The notes under the pieces were generated by a model that was given only the letters and a program-made list of their open reading frames with translations, was not told the DNA's origin and did no database searches. The position numbers were made by a program, and so were the translations under genes. 64,000 bases of DNA from CAWBRT01 sp963819175 (GTDB taxonomy: Bacteria; Acidobacteriota; Terriglobia; Terriglobales; Acidobacteriaceae), in the NCBI GenBank assembly GCA_963819175.1, contig CAWFVJ010000004.1, forward strand, positions 1 to 64,000, written 5' to 3'. The first letter of the stretch is position 1; every line of letters starts with the position of its first letter. Of the stretch, positions 39,702 through 48,328 are shown one piece after another.

Positions 39702-40493
39702 GCGCTCCAGTCCAAGGCGTTGCGCAGTCGGCCGGCAGAATCCTGGTCATCGACAGCAATGTGTTCTTCGCCAAGCGCCTGGTGGAAGCGCTCAGGAACG
39801 AGTACTTCGAGGTGATCCATGCCACCCAGGCGGCGTATGCCCTCACCATGCTGGAATGGTCGCCGCCCTCGTTGATTCTCTGTTCCACGAGTCTCCGCGG
39901 AATCGGCGCTTACGACCTGCCGAAGCTGGTGCACGCCGACAAAACGTCGGCGCATATTCCCATCCTTGCCATGGGCGAAGGTGATCGCCAGGCGCTGATG
40001 GTGGCGTTCCGCGCCGGTTGCGACGACTACGTGGACCGCCGCGTGGGACCGGAGAACGTTGCCGCGCACGTGCGCGCCTTCCTGCGCAGCCGCGAAGAAG
40101 GTTTTCAGCCGACGCAGATGCTTCACACCTCGGAAACCGCACTCGAGGGCAATCTTTCCCACCTCGATCTGCCGGGCATCATCCAGATGCTGGGGCACTC
40201 GCGCCAGTCAGGGGTGCTCTACGTCAATGCCGGTGCCGTTGACGGAATTATTTTCCTGCTCGGCGGCGATGTCATTCACGCCGAGGCCGGCGAGTGCGTC
40301 GGCGACGAGGCCGTCGTCCATATCGTCAAGGCCTGCAACGGCGTCGATCAGGGTGTTTACAAGTTTGTTCCCGGCAGACACGGCTTCCACGCGCACGATT
40401 CTGCGTTCGGTGACCGAGTTGATGCTGGAGGCGCTGCGCGAAATCGACGAAGAGCGCGAGCAGCAGCAAGAAGAAGGAGGCATTCTCCTATGA
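39698..40493 (+). CDS. Degenerate-receiver plus PATAN (DUF4388) protein, one frameshift
   Basis: About 264 residues. The N-terminal receiver (ILVIDSNVFFAKRLVEALRNEYF ... PSLILCSTSLRGIGAYDL ... AFRAGCDDYVDRRV) keeps one acidic residue but has Ser where the phospho-Asp should be (LILCS for LILLD) and lacks the Lys, so it is probably not phosphorylated in the normal way. The C-terminal PATAN domain (LEGNLSHLDLPGIIQMLGHSRQSGVLYVN, IIFLLGGDVIHAEAGECVGDEAVVHI) is a helical protein-interaction module known from cyanobacterial and Acidobacteriota phototaxis/pilus regulators. A shift near 40400 restores the coiled ending SVTELMLEALREIDEEREQQQ. ATGA overlaps on both sides. Confidence 0.78.
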
Positions 40494-41256
40494 GTGCCAG
40501 TCCGGTAGTTTATTTCATTGATGACAGTGCGACCATGCGCGAGGTGATCAAGATTGCCTTCCGCCGCGAAAACATCAACGTCATCGCCTGCCATGACGCC
40601 GGCAGCGCCATCGGCATGATGGACGAAACCGCGCCCGACGTCGTCATCTCCGACGTGATCATGCCGGAAAAGGATGGCTACGAGGTCTGCCAGTACATCA
40701 AGCAGCATCCCAAGATGGGCCAGACGCCGGTCATCCTCATGTCCGGAGTCGTCAACCGGTCGGTCGCCGAGAAAGCGCTTTGCCGTCAAGGCGGACGAAC
40801 TGATCCGCAAGCCCTTCCAGCCGCAAGACCTGATCGGCCGCGTGCGCCATCTGCTGTCACGGCAAGCCGTCAGCGCGGCAGGAATATTCCCCGGCCGATC
40901 CGTTAGCGGCGCAGACGGCTGTGGCGGCTCTGAGCACAATCTTCCAGACCCCGCCCTCGGCACGCCCGCTGGCAAGGGCTTCGCTCGCTGTCATTGCGCG
41001 CAATGCGCGGCGCGCGGCCCGTTGACCGCTTCGGCGATAGCCACGGATGAAGTTTCGCAGCCCGCCATCGGAAGCCGCTGCTCCCAAGCCGCGAGTGCCG
41101 CGTCCGCCATTGCCCCAACTCGATGCCGCCAAACTGCGGGTTGAAATCATGCGGCTGCAAAGCCAGATCAAGAAGCTCGAAGCTGAACTGCGTGCCGAAC
41201 GCGAGTACTCTCACGCGCTGGAAGAACACGTCAAGACCCTGCAGGAAACGGATTAG
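40490..41256 (+). CDS. Response regulator with C-terminal coiled coil, about three frameshifts
   Basis: The last gene of operon 2. The receiver is canonical: VVYFIDDSATMREVIKIAF, VVISDVIMPEKDGYEV, VILMSGVVNRSVAEKAF, then (shift near 40785) KADELIRKPFQPQDLIGRVRHLL. A low-complexity Ala/Pro linker with further shifts leads to a clear coiled coil: DAAKLRVEIMRLQSQIKKLEAELRAEREYSHALEEHVKTLQ, stop at 41256. The coiled coil could start its own small gene (ATG at 41047, 69 residues); a fusion is preferred because linker and coil read as one once the shifts are fixed, but this is an inference. It may dimerise or dock the phosphorylated receiver at a motor complex. Confidence 0.68.
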
Positions 41257-41481
41257 AGCACCCCTTCCTTCGTCGCGGCGACTCCCCCACCGCGAGATTC
41301 TTACTTCAGTGCGAAAAGCGTCCCCACCCAGTAGTGCCAAATCGGCCCACGCATATTCCTTTCCCCTCACGCGTAATACAACGAAGATAAAGGCGGTTGC
41401 ATCGATATGTAAGTTGCTGGAATTCCAAGCAACCGGACTGCCGGTATCGACAGCGGCATCCGGCGAGCAGGAGCACGCACT

Positions 41482-41685
41482 ATGGGTCCTATGAGCGATG
41501 CTCAGCAGAAAGTCCGCGAACTTTTCGACGCCCATTTCACGATCAGTGAAATCGTCGAGCGGACAGCACTGGAGATGCAGACGGTGGTCCGGTTGTTGAA
41601 CGCCCCGCGACCCGTCAAACCGCGTTCCGGCCCACAGGAACCCAGCGAAATCCAATCCCCAAGACCGTTCGGAAAAGTCGCGTAG
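41482..41685 (+). CDS. Small hypothetical protein with helix-turn-helix-like segment
   Basis: 67 residues (58 if ATG 41491 is used). KVRELFDAHFTISEIVERTALEMQTVVRLLNAP looks like a short helix-turn-helix of the kind found at the ends of recombinases and small regulators; the rest is Pro/Arg-rich. I do not recognise a family. It lies alone, 225 bp after operon 2 and before the uvrB terminus. The gap before it (41257-41481) holds nothing I can name. The coding assignment is tentative. Confidence 0.4.
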   Translation: MGPMSDAQQKVRELFDAHFTISEIVERTALEMQTVVRLLNAPRPVKPRSGPQEPSEIQSPRPFGKVA

Positions 41686-41695
41686 ACCGCCACCT

Positions 41696-41789
41696 AGTCA
41701 TCCTGCGATCGTGCCTGTTTTGCGCGAAACAGCAGGTCCTTCGCTACGCTCAGGATGACACCTCGAAATACAGTTTTTCACCAGCCTGC
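41696..41789. repeat. MITE-like family A repeat
   Basis: Left arm AGTCATCCTGCGATCGTGCC and right arm CGCTACGCTCAGGATGACAC, then CCTCGAAATACAGTTTTTCACC before the outer CAGCCTG. It is located between a small gene and the end of uvrB. Confidence 0.6.
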
Positions 41790-41827
41790 ACCGCTTCTGC
41801 GGAAGGACAAGTTGCTAATCCTTCCAC

Positions 41828-43818
41828 TCACGCGAAGATAAATTCCTTGGTCTTCAATTCGCGGATCTGGTCGCGCAATTTGGCGGCCAGCTCGAACTCG
41901 AAGCGTTTGGCGGCCTCGCGCATATCGCTTTCCAACTTCGACGATATAACGCGTCCAGCTCGTCCTGTCGATTTAAATTCGGGCACGCCTTCGGCGGCTG
42001 AGATATGTCGGCGTAATCGGCTTCGATGATCTGCGCCAGCGCCATGTCGACCGGGCGCACGATGCTCTGAGGCGTAATGCCGTTCTCTTCGTTGTAGGCC
42101 CGTTGAATTGCCCGGCGGCGCTCGGTTTCGCCGATGGCTTTGCGCATGGAATCCGTCATGCGGTCGGCGTAGAGGACGGCCCGGCCCTCGACGTTGCGCG
42201 CGCAGCGTCCGATGGTCTGAATCAGCGAGCCGGCCGAACGCAGAAAGCCCTCCTTGTCGGCATCGAGGATGGCGACCAGCGAAACCTCGGGCAGATCAAG
42301 ACCTTCGCGCAACAGGTTAATCCCAATCAGCACGTCGAACTCGCCCTTGCGCAGATCGCGCAGGATCTTGATGCGCTCCAGGGTTTCGATCTCCGAGTGC
42401 AGGTAGCGGCAGCGCACGCCGACCTCGCTGTAGTATTCGGCGAGGTCTTCGGACATGCGCTTGGTCAAGGTCGTAACCAGCACCCGCTGGCCTTTGCTTA
42501 CCCGGTCGCGAATCTCGTGCAGAAGGTCGTCGATCTGCCCTTTGACCGGGCGAACCTCGACCTCGGGATCGACCAGGCCGGTGGGGCGGATGATCTGCTC
42601 GACCACCACGCCGGCCGATTTGGTCAGCTCGTAAGGCCCTGGTGTTGCAGAAACATAAATCGCTTGGTTCACGCGATTCTCGAACTCTTCAAAGGTCAGC
42701 GGGCGGTTGTCCAGCGCGCTCGGCAGGCGGAATCCGTACTCGATCAGCGTCTGTTTGCGCGAGCGGTCGCCGTGCCACATGCCGTGCAGTTGCGGGATGG
42801 TCTGGTGAGACTCGTCGATGAAAATCAGGAAGTCGCGGGGAACGTAGTCGAGCAGGGTGGGTGGCGGCTCGCCGGGCAGTCTGCCGGTAAAGTGCCGCGA
42901 GTAGTTCTCGATGCCGTGGCAGTAGCCCATCTCCTTGATCATCTCCAGGTCGAAGCGCGTGCGCTGGTGAACGCGCTGCGCCTCGACGATGCGGCCCTGC
43001 TTTTCCAGTTCGCTCTCCCACCAGGCAAGCTCCTGAAGAATGGACTCGACCGCGCATTTCTTTGACTCCGGCTTCATCACGTAGTGGGTCTTGGGATAGA
43101 TGGGCAGGCGGGCATACTTTTGCTTGATGGTCCCGAAGAGCGGATCGATCTGAGAGAGCGATTCGATTTCGTCTCCCCACAGCTCTATGCGGTAGGCGTT
43201 GTCGTCGTAGGTGGGAAAAATTTCGATCACGTCGCCGCGCACACGGAAGGTGCCGCGCTTGAATTCGGTGTCGGTGCGCTCGTAGAGGATCTCGACCAGC
43301 TTGCTGGTGATGTCCTGACGCCGGATCTTCTGGCCCTTCTCCAGGAAGAGCAGCATTCCGTAATAGGCTTCCGGCGAGCCCAGGCCATAGATGCAGCTTA
43401 CGGAGGCGACAATGATGCAGTCGCGGCGCTCGAACAGCGACTTGGTGGCCGAAAGCCGCAGCTTGTCGAGCTCGTCGTTGACGGTCGCCTCCTTCTCGAT
43501 GTAGACGTCGCCGGCCGGAATGTAAGCCTCGGGCTGGTAGTAGTCGTAGTAGGAGACGAAGTACTCGACCGCATTGTGCGGGAAGAAGCTCTTGAACTCG
43601 TGATAGAGCTGTGCGGCCAGGGTCTTGTTGTGCGCCAGAATGAGCGCCGGACGGTTGACCTCCTCGATGATCTTGGCCATGGTGAAGGTCTTGCCGGAGC
43701 CGGTGACGCCCAGCAGCACCTGGTGCTTCTCGCCCTCAAACAGCCCGCGCGAGAGCTGCGCAAGCGCAGTGATTTGATCGCCTTGCGGCTGATACTTCGA
43801 TTCCAACTTGAACTGCAT
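41828..43818 (-). CDS. uvrB: Excinuclease ABC subunit B
   Basis: 663 residues after correction. UvrB verifies lesions and loads UvrC in nucleotide excision repair. Motifs: Walker A LLGVTGSGKTFTMAKII at about 37-53, beta-hairpin region AVEYFVSYYDYYQPEAYIP at about 82-100, DFLIFIDESHQTIPQ (Walker B, DESH), YVSATPGPYEL, TLTKRMSEDL, GINLLREGLDLPEVSLVAILDADKEGFLRS, and QTIGRCARN. A one-base deletion near 41945 hides the UVR domain; reading through gives ESDMREAAKRFEFELAAKLRDQIRELKTKEFIFA and the stop at 41828. ATG 43818 opens the canonical MQFKLESKYQPQGDQ. Confidence 0.93.
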
Positions 43819-44303
43819 AAGTCTCCGGCCCAGCCCGCCGTGAAGGCACACAGAATCGAATCCCGGCGGTCGGGTAACTCTTGATTATAGCTGGTCGGAG
43901 CGGTGAGAAAGAGAAACTCGACGGAGCCGGGGCGGTTGGAGTCAAATGGTAGTTCTTACGTGAGCTGCGAGGGCTGGAGTGCCCAACGTAGCACTTGCCA
44001 GCTGCGAATGGGGCTAACGTGTTGAGCCCGCATGCGGGCTTAGGCGCAGGGTAGTGAAAAAGGTGCGTTGCCCAGGTACGGATTCCACAAGCCGGCGTCG
44101 AAGGATGGGCGGTCAGATAACTGGTCGTACCCTAGCGAGCGGCCAGCATCGCTCCTCGTCGCGCATTGCCGCCTCATTTTGGGCCGCCTAACGCAACCCG
44201 CTTTTTGGGCGGTTTCGCCCCGAGCCCGCATAGCGGGCAGAAGATGGTAGCCCCAGGCGTAAGCCTGGGGTAAGGTTAGGGTCTCAGAGCGATAGCCCCG
44301 GAG
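43819..44303. other. 485-bp gene-free stretch upstream of uvrB and of the first RAYT
   Basis: The left 150 bp should hold the uvrB promoter (not located). From about 44020 the sequence is filled with short palindromes: GAGCCCGCATGCGGGCTTAGG, CCCGCTTTTTGGGCGG, GAGCCCGCATAGCGGGC, then AGCCCCAGGCGTAAGCCTGGGG and AGCCCCGGAGGGGC. These are the REP-like sequences next to the transposase. Confidence 0.6.
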
Positions 44304-44315
44304 GGGCGTAAGAAT
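44230..44315. repeat. REP-like palindromes, left flank of RAYT 1
   Basis: TAGCCCCAGGCGTAAGCCTGGGGTA forms a near-perfect hairpin; AGCCCCGGAGGGGC a shorter one. GGGCGTAAGAAT (44304-44315) is an exact inverted copy of ATTCTTACGCCC (44766-44777) on the far side of the gene and overlaps its start codon. Confidence 0.75.
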
Positions 44316-44766
44316 GGCGCACACCTTTACCAGCCTGCTCACGCATGTCACCTTCTCCACCCGCGGACGCGCACCGCTGATTGTCGATCTGATTCGGGAT
44401 GATCTGCACGCCTATCTCGGCGGAATTCTGCGCGAACTTCGCGCGGCGCCTATAGCCATTGGTGGCACCACAGATCACGTTCACCTGTTGACAAGGTTGC
44501 CCGCCGATCTCGCCGTCGCGGATTGCCTCCGGGTAATCAAGACGAACTCATCCCGCTGGGTGAAGGAGAAATGGCCGGAGCGGCGGTCCTTCGGCTGGCA
44601 AGGGGGATACGGTGCATTCAGCGTGAGCGAGTCTAACCGGGCGAACGTGATTCGCTACATTCAAGGGCAGGCGCAGCATCATCTTAAGATTTCATTCCAA
44701 GATGAATTTCTGGGATTGTTGCGAAAACACGGAGTGGAGTTCGACGAACGATACGTTTGGCGGTGA
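44314..44766 (+). mobile_element. REP-associated IS200-like Y1 transposase (RAYT 1)
   Basis: 150 residues, intact. The fold is IS200/IS605 TnpA: LLTHVTFSTRGRAPLI at the start, the metal-binding HUH motif in IGGTTDHVHLLTRLP (His-Val-His, about residues 53-55), and the catalytic Tyr region in GYGAFSVSESNRANVIRYIQGQAQHHLKISFQDEFLGLLRKHGVEFDERYVW (Tyr of VIRYI or nearby). Such enzymes cut and join single-stranded DNA at hairpin feet. It lacks the usual IS ends but is framed by inverted REP-like palindromes, and an exact 12-bp inverted repeat overlaps both its start and its stop codon. It may be domesticated. Confidence 0.85.
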
Positions 44767-44935
44767 TTCTTACGCCCGCTACGCGGGCTGAATTACGCGA
44801 CCACGCCATCCCCAGGCTTGCGCCTGGGGCTACCGTCTTTTGCCCGCTACGCGGGCTATGACGCAGGGAATTCCTGTTGCGCTGGCTTTCGGCGCAGGGA
44901 ACCCCCGCTACGCGGGCTGGCGGTGCAGGGAATAT
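44766..44935. repeat. REP-like palindromes, right flank of RAYT 1
   Basis: GCCCGCTACGCGGGC occurs twice (about 44774 and 44842), CCCCGCTACGCGGGC once (about 44903), and CCCCAGGCTTGCGCCTGGGG once (about 44811). The order mirrors the left flank, so the gene sits between inverted REP arrays. Confidence 0.75.
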
Positions 44936-44952
44936 TTAATCGAGTGCGTCCC

Positions 44953-45567
44953 TCAGTGCTTCACGTATCCCGTCAACCCTGCATCGAATGAGCGGCGGTC
45001 GAGGCGCGGCAGGTTCTTGGCCAGGCGTGCGGGGAACAAGGGGAAGTGGCTCACCGTGACCAGGTGTTCGGCAATCGCCCAGACTGATTTTTCCGAGGTC
45101 ATCCAGTCAAGGTGGTCGAAGCGGGAGAGGTTGACCGGGCGCGAGTAGCCTCGCAGGGTGCGCTCGCCGCGCAGGTTGTAATAGCTTTCGAAGTAGCTGA
45201 GCGCCAGTTCGCGCAGGCTGCGGTAGATGGGCGCCCGAAAGCGCAGGCCGGCAAAGTTGGACTTGGCGACGGCTCCCCAGAGGCCGTGCTCACGGAATAC
45301 GGCGATGACGTGGTCGACATCGCGCACTGCTTCGAGATCGAGCACTAGCGGCGGATAGCCATTCACCCGCAAGGCCGCGGCGGCCAGCACCGCGCCCTCC
45401 AGACAATGAGCCGTACCTTCGCGCAACGAACGGCGCGGCGACCAAGCGGTGTCGGCCAAGTGGTAAGGCATGCGGTCAAGGAAGACCTGAATTCCGGCAG
45501 GAGTCTTTAACCGGCGCAGGGAACGCAGTTCCGAGGGAGTGAAACCGTTGAGATTGGCTTTAGTCGG
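44953..45567 (-). CDS. Transglutaminase-like superfamily protein
   Basis: 204 residues from a TTG at 45567 that has AAGGA 8 bases upstream; the frame stays open to 45630, but those 21 codons overlap a family C repeat. Core: TPAGIQVFLDRMPYHL, REGTAHCLEGAVLAAAALRVNGYPPLVLDLEAVRDVDHVIAVFREHGLWGAVAKSNFAGLRFRAP. The Cys of AHCLEGA, His of DVDHVIAVF and a following acidic or Asn residue match a transglutaminase/protease-like Cys-His-Asp arrangement. Similar uncharacterised proteins are common in Acidobacteriota. It could be a hydrolase or transferase; no partner gene is visible. Confidence 0.62.
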   Translation of the reverse strand, partial: PTKANLNGFTPSELRSLRRLKTPAGIQVFLDRMPYHLADTAWSPRRSLREGTAHCLEGAVLAAAALRVNGYPPLVLDLEAVRDVDHVIAVFREHGLWGAVAKSNFAGLRFRAPIYRSLRELALSYFESYYNLRGERTLRGYSRPVNLSRFDHLDWMTSEKSVWAIAEHLVTVSHFPLFPARLAKNLPRLDRRSFDAGLTGYVKH

Positions 45568-45595
45568 CAAGTGGCTGGTCCTTCCGGGAACTCGG

Positions 45596-45750
45596 GGATA
45601 GGGCGAATCTCCTCGGGGGCTAAAACCCAAATTCCTGCTGGCTCAAATGAAGTGTCATTCTGAGCGAGCCATGGCGAGCGAAGAATCTATGCATTATCTA
45701 GTAAAACTGCATAGATCCTTCGCTCCGCTCAGGATGACATCCTGGAGATC
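45596..45750. repeat. Family C fragment followed by MITE-like family A repeat
   Basis: CCTCGGGGGCTAAAACCC (about 45610) belongs to the CTCAGGGGCTAAAGCCC family. Then 45651-45750 is an inverted repeat: GTGTCATTCTGAGCGAGCCA against CGCTCCGCTCAGGATGACAT, with an inner ATGCATTATCTAGTAAAACTGCATAG. Confidence 0.6.
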
Positions 45751-45808
45751 ATGCAGCGGACTTATGGGACACTACGCTGGAACGGGCTCAACCCTTCACC
45801 CGCGACTC

Positions 45809-47275
45809 TTATGCCTTGCTTGCCTCTTCCGCCTTCGTCTCCCACACGCCGCTGGTCAAGTAGTCGTGGATCGATTTGGCGGCCTGGCGTCCCGCGCCCA
45901 TGGCCAGAATAACGGTGGCGCCGCCGGTAACGATGTCGCCGCCGGCGAAGACTCCTCGCTTGGATGTGCGCGTGGTTACGGGATCGGTGACGATGTAGCG
46001 CCACTTGTTGGTTTTGAGGTCCGGTGTCGTCGACTGGATCAGCGGGTTCGCGGTCGTTCCCACGGCGATGATGGCCAGCGAGACGGGCGTGACGAACTCC
46101 GACCCCGGTATCGGGATTGGGCGACGGCGTCCGGAAGCATCAGGCTCGCCGAGTTCCATGCGGATACACTTGACGGCCGTCAGCCAGCCCTTGTCGTCGC
46201 CGATGAGTTCCACGGGGTTTACCAGGAACTGGAAGTTGATGCCTTCGTCCTTGGCGTGATGGACCTCTTCCTTGCGGGCGGGCATCTCGACCTCTGTGCG
46301 GCGATAGAAGATCGAGGCCGTGCGCGCGCCCAGGCGCAGCGAGGTGCGGACGGCGTCCATGGCGGTGTTGCCGCCGCCGAAGACCACCACATCCTTGTCG
46401 CGGCAGTCGTAAACCGGCTCATCGTATTCCGGAAATTTGTAGGCCCGCATCAGATTCACGCGGGTCAGAAACTCGTTGGCCGAGTACACGCCATTCAGGT
46501 GCTCGCCGGGGATGTTCAGGAACTGCGGCAGTCCGGCGCCGGTGCAGATGAAAACCGCGTCGTAGTTTTCGCCGTTCATCAGCTCGTCGATGGTGACGGT
46601 CTTGCCGACGACGACATTGGTCTCGAACTCGACGCCCATGCGGCGCAGGTTGTCGACCTCCTGCCGGACGATGGTCTTCGGCAGGCGGAACTCGGGGATG
46701 CCGTAGACGAGCACGCCGCCAAGTTCGTGCAACGCCTCAAAGACGCGTACCTTATGACCTTTCTGGATGAGGTCTCCGGCGCAGCTCAGGCCCGCGGGAC
46801 CGCTGCCGACGATGGCGACTTTCTTGCCGGTCGGCGGGGCGATGGGAGGCATTCCGAATTTGCCGCTGGCCTGCTCGTAGTCGGCGACAAAGCGTTCGAG
46901 GTAGCCGATGGCTAGCGGCGACTTGCCGCCTTTCTGGCCTAGCAGACAGCCGCCTTCGCACTGGTCTTCCTGCGGGCAGACCCGGCCGGTGATGGCAGGC
47001 AGCGCGTTGTCCTCGCGGATTTTGGCGGCGGCGCCGATGTAGTCTCCGTCAAGAATGAGGTCCAGGAATTCCTTGACCTTGACGCCAACCGGACAGGTTG
47101 AAACGCAGGTCGGTTCCTTGCACTCGATGCAGCGCATGGATTCCTGCTTGGCGCACCCCTCGGGCAGGCCAAGGTTTACTTCCAGAAAATTGTGGCCGCG
47201 CTGCGCCGCGTCCTGTTCGGGCATCTGCGTACGCAGAATCTTCATGCGGTCGCGAGCGGGAATACGTTTAGACAT
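45809..47275 (-). CDS. NADPH-dependent glutamate-synthase-like flavoprotein (NfnB/GltD-type large subunit)
   Basis: 488 residues, intact. N-terminal ferredoxin-like part with two Fe-S motifs: CIECKEPTCVSTCPVG and CPQEDQCEGGC. Then FAD site KKVAIVGSGPAGLSCAGDL at about 150, NAD(P) site KDVVVFGGGNTAMDAVRTSLRLGA at about 290, and a final FAD motif VFAGGDIVTGGATVILAMGAGRQAA. Annotation pipelines call such proteins GltA or GltD. Pairing with the FAD/[2Fe-2S] protein directly upstream (8-bp overlap) matches NfnAB, the NADH-dependent reduced-ferredoxin:NADP+ oxidoreductase, or sulfide dehydrogenase SudAB. No GOGAT large subunit is near, which argues against simple glutamate synthase. Confidence 0.83.
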   Translation of the reverse strand: MSKRIPARDRMKILRTQMPEQDAAQRGHNFLEVNLGLPEGCAKQESMRCIECKEPTCVSTCPVGVKVKEFLDLILDGDYIGAAAKIREDNALPAITGRVCPQEDQCEGGCLLGQKGGKSPLAIGYLERFVADYEQASGKFGMPPIAPPTGKKVAIVGSGPAGLSCAGDLIQKGHKVRVFEALHELGGVLVYGIPEFRLPKTIVRQEVDNLRRMGVEFETNVVVGKTVTIDELMNGENYDAVFICTGAGLPQFLNIPGEHLNGVYSANEFLTRVNLMRAYKFPEYDEPVYDCRDKDVVVFGGGNTAMDAVRTSLRLGARTASIFYRRTEVEMPARKEEVHHAKDEGINFQFLVNPVELIGDDKGWLTAVKCIRMELGEPDASGRRRPIPIPGSEFVTPVSLAIIAVGTTANPLIQSTTPDLKTNKWRYIVTDPVTTRTSKRGVFAGGDIVTGGATVILAMGAGRQAAKSIHDYLTSGVWETKAEEASKA

Positions 47276-48177
47276 GGGTCGCCTCCGCGCGCGTCTTCTC
47301 TTCCAGTTCACGCAGTTTGCAGGATTCGCGAACCCGCTGCAGTTCGGCTTGCGGGTTGGCCAGGAATTCGTTCAGCGATTTTTGTTCGTTCTCGCGGTAC
47401 ATATTGTTGCGCTGCATAAGGACTTCGAAGTTCACTTTCTGGGCGTCGAACTCGGGACCGTCGACACAGGCAAACTCGCTGCGGTTGCCAACCAGCACGC
47501 GGCAGCCGCCGCACATGCCGGTGCCGTCCACCATGATCGAGTTCAGGCTGACGACCGTCTTGATGCCCTTCGGACCGGTGACCTGCGCGACGGCGCGCAT
47601 CATGGGAACCGGGCCTATGGCGAGGACATAATTGATCTGCGCGTCCGCTGTCGATCAGTTCCTGGAGTTTTTTGGTCACCAGACCCTGCTCGCCAGAGCT
47701 GCCATCGTCGGTCATGACGTAAGTTTCGTTGCTGGCCGCCCGCAGTTCGTCTTCCAGGATGAGCAATTCTTTTGTGCGCGAGCCGGTAATGCCGATCACG
47801 TGATTGCCGGCCTGCTTCAAGGCCCGCGCCGCCGGCAGCGCGATTGCGGTGCCAACGCTTCCTCCGACAACAACGACGGTGCCGAAGTTCTCGATCTCGG
47901 TGGGCTTTCCCAATGGCCCCACGACGTCCAGAATCGCATCGCCCGCTTCGAGCGAGTTCATCAGGTGCGTGGTTTTGCCGATCGATTGAACGACCAGAGT
48001 GATGGTGCCTTTATCAGGGTCGGAGCCCTCGATTGTGAGAGGAATTCGCTCGCCATTTTCGTGCAGACGCACGATGACGAACTGCCCTGGACGCTGTTTG
48101 CGGGCGATGCGGGGCGCTTCGATCTCAAACTGCTTGATGTTGCGGCCCAGTAATTTTGCTTGCACGATTCGATACAT
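47268..48177 (-). CDS. FAD/NAD-binding [2Fe-2S] oxidoreductase (NfnA/SudB/PyrK-like), one frameshift
   Basis: About 302 residues. Ferredoxin-reductase-type FAD domain (RPGQFVIVRLHENGERIPLTIEGSDPDKGTITLVVQSIGKTT), NAD site (FGTVVVVGGSVGTAIALPAARALKQAG) and, past a one-base insertion at 47640-47641, INYVLAIGPVPMMRAV and the [2Fe-2S] ligands in DGTGMCGGCRVLVGNRSEFACVDGPEFDA (Cys spacing C-x2-C-x11-C, with an earlier Asp position as in NfnA). It is the small subunit for the downstream flavoprotein; translation of the two overlaps by 8 bp. It could also serve as dihydroorotate dehydrogenase electron-transfer subunit, but no pyrD is near. Confidence 0.82.
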
Positions 48178-48328
48178 AAGAGCCTTATCAGTCCTCGATG
48201 GTATGAATGAGAGATACCCGCCTTAGTGTAATAACTATTTTCCTTTGGAGTGCGCACGAACCAGTGTGAGGCGAATCACACCGATATGTGACGCTTTACC
48301 GGACGGCAGTCCGATTCGTGAACCCAAG

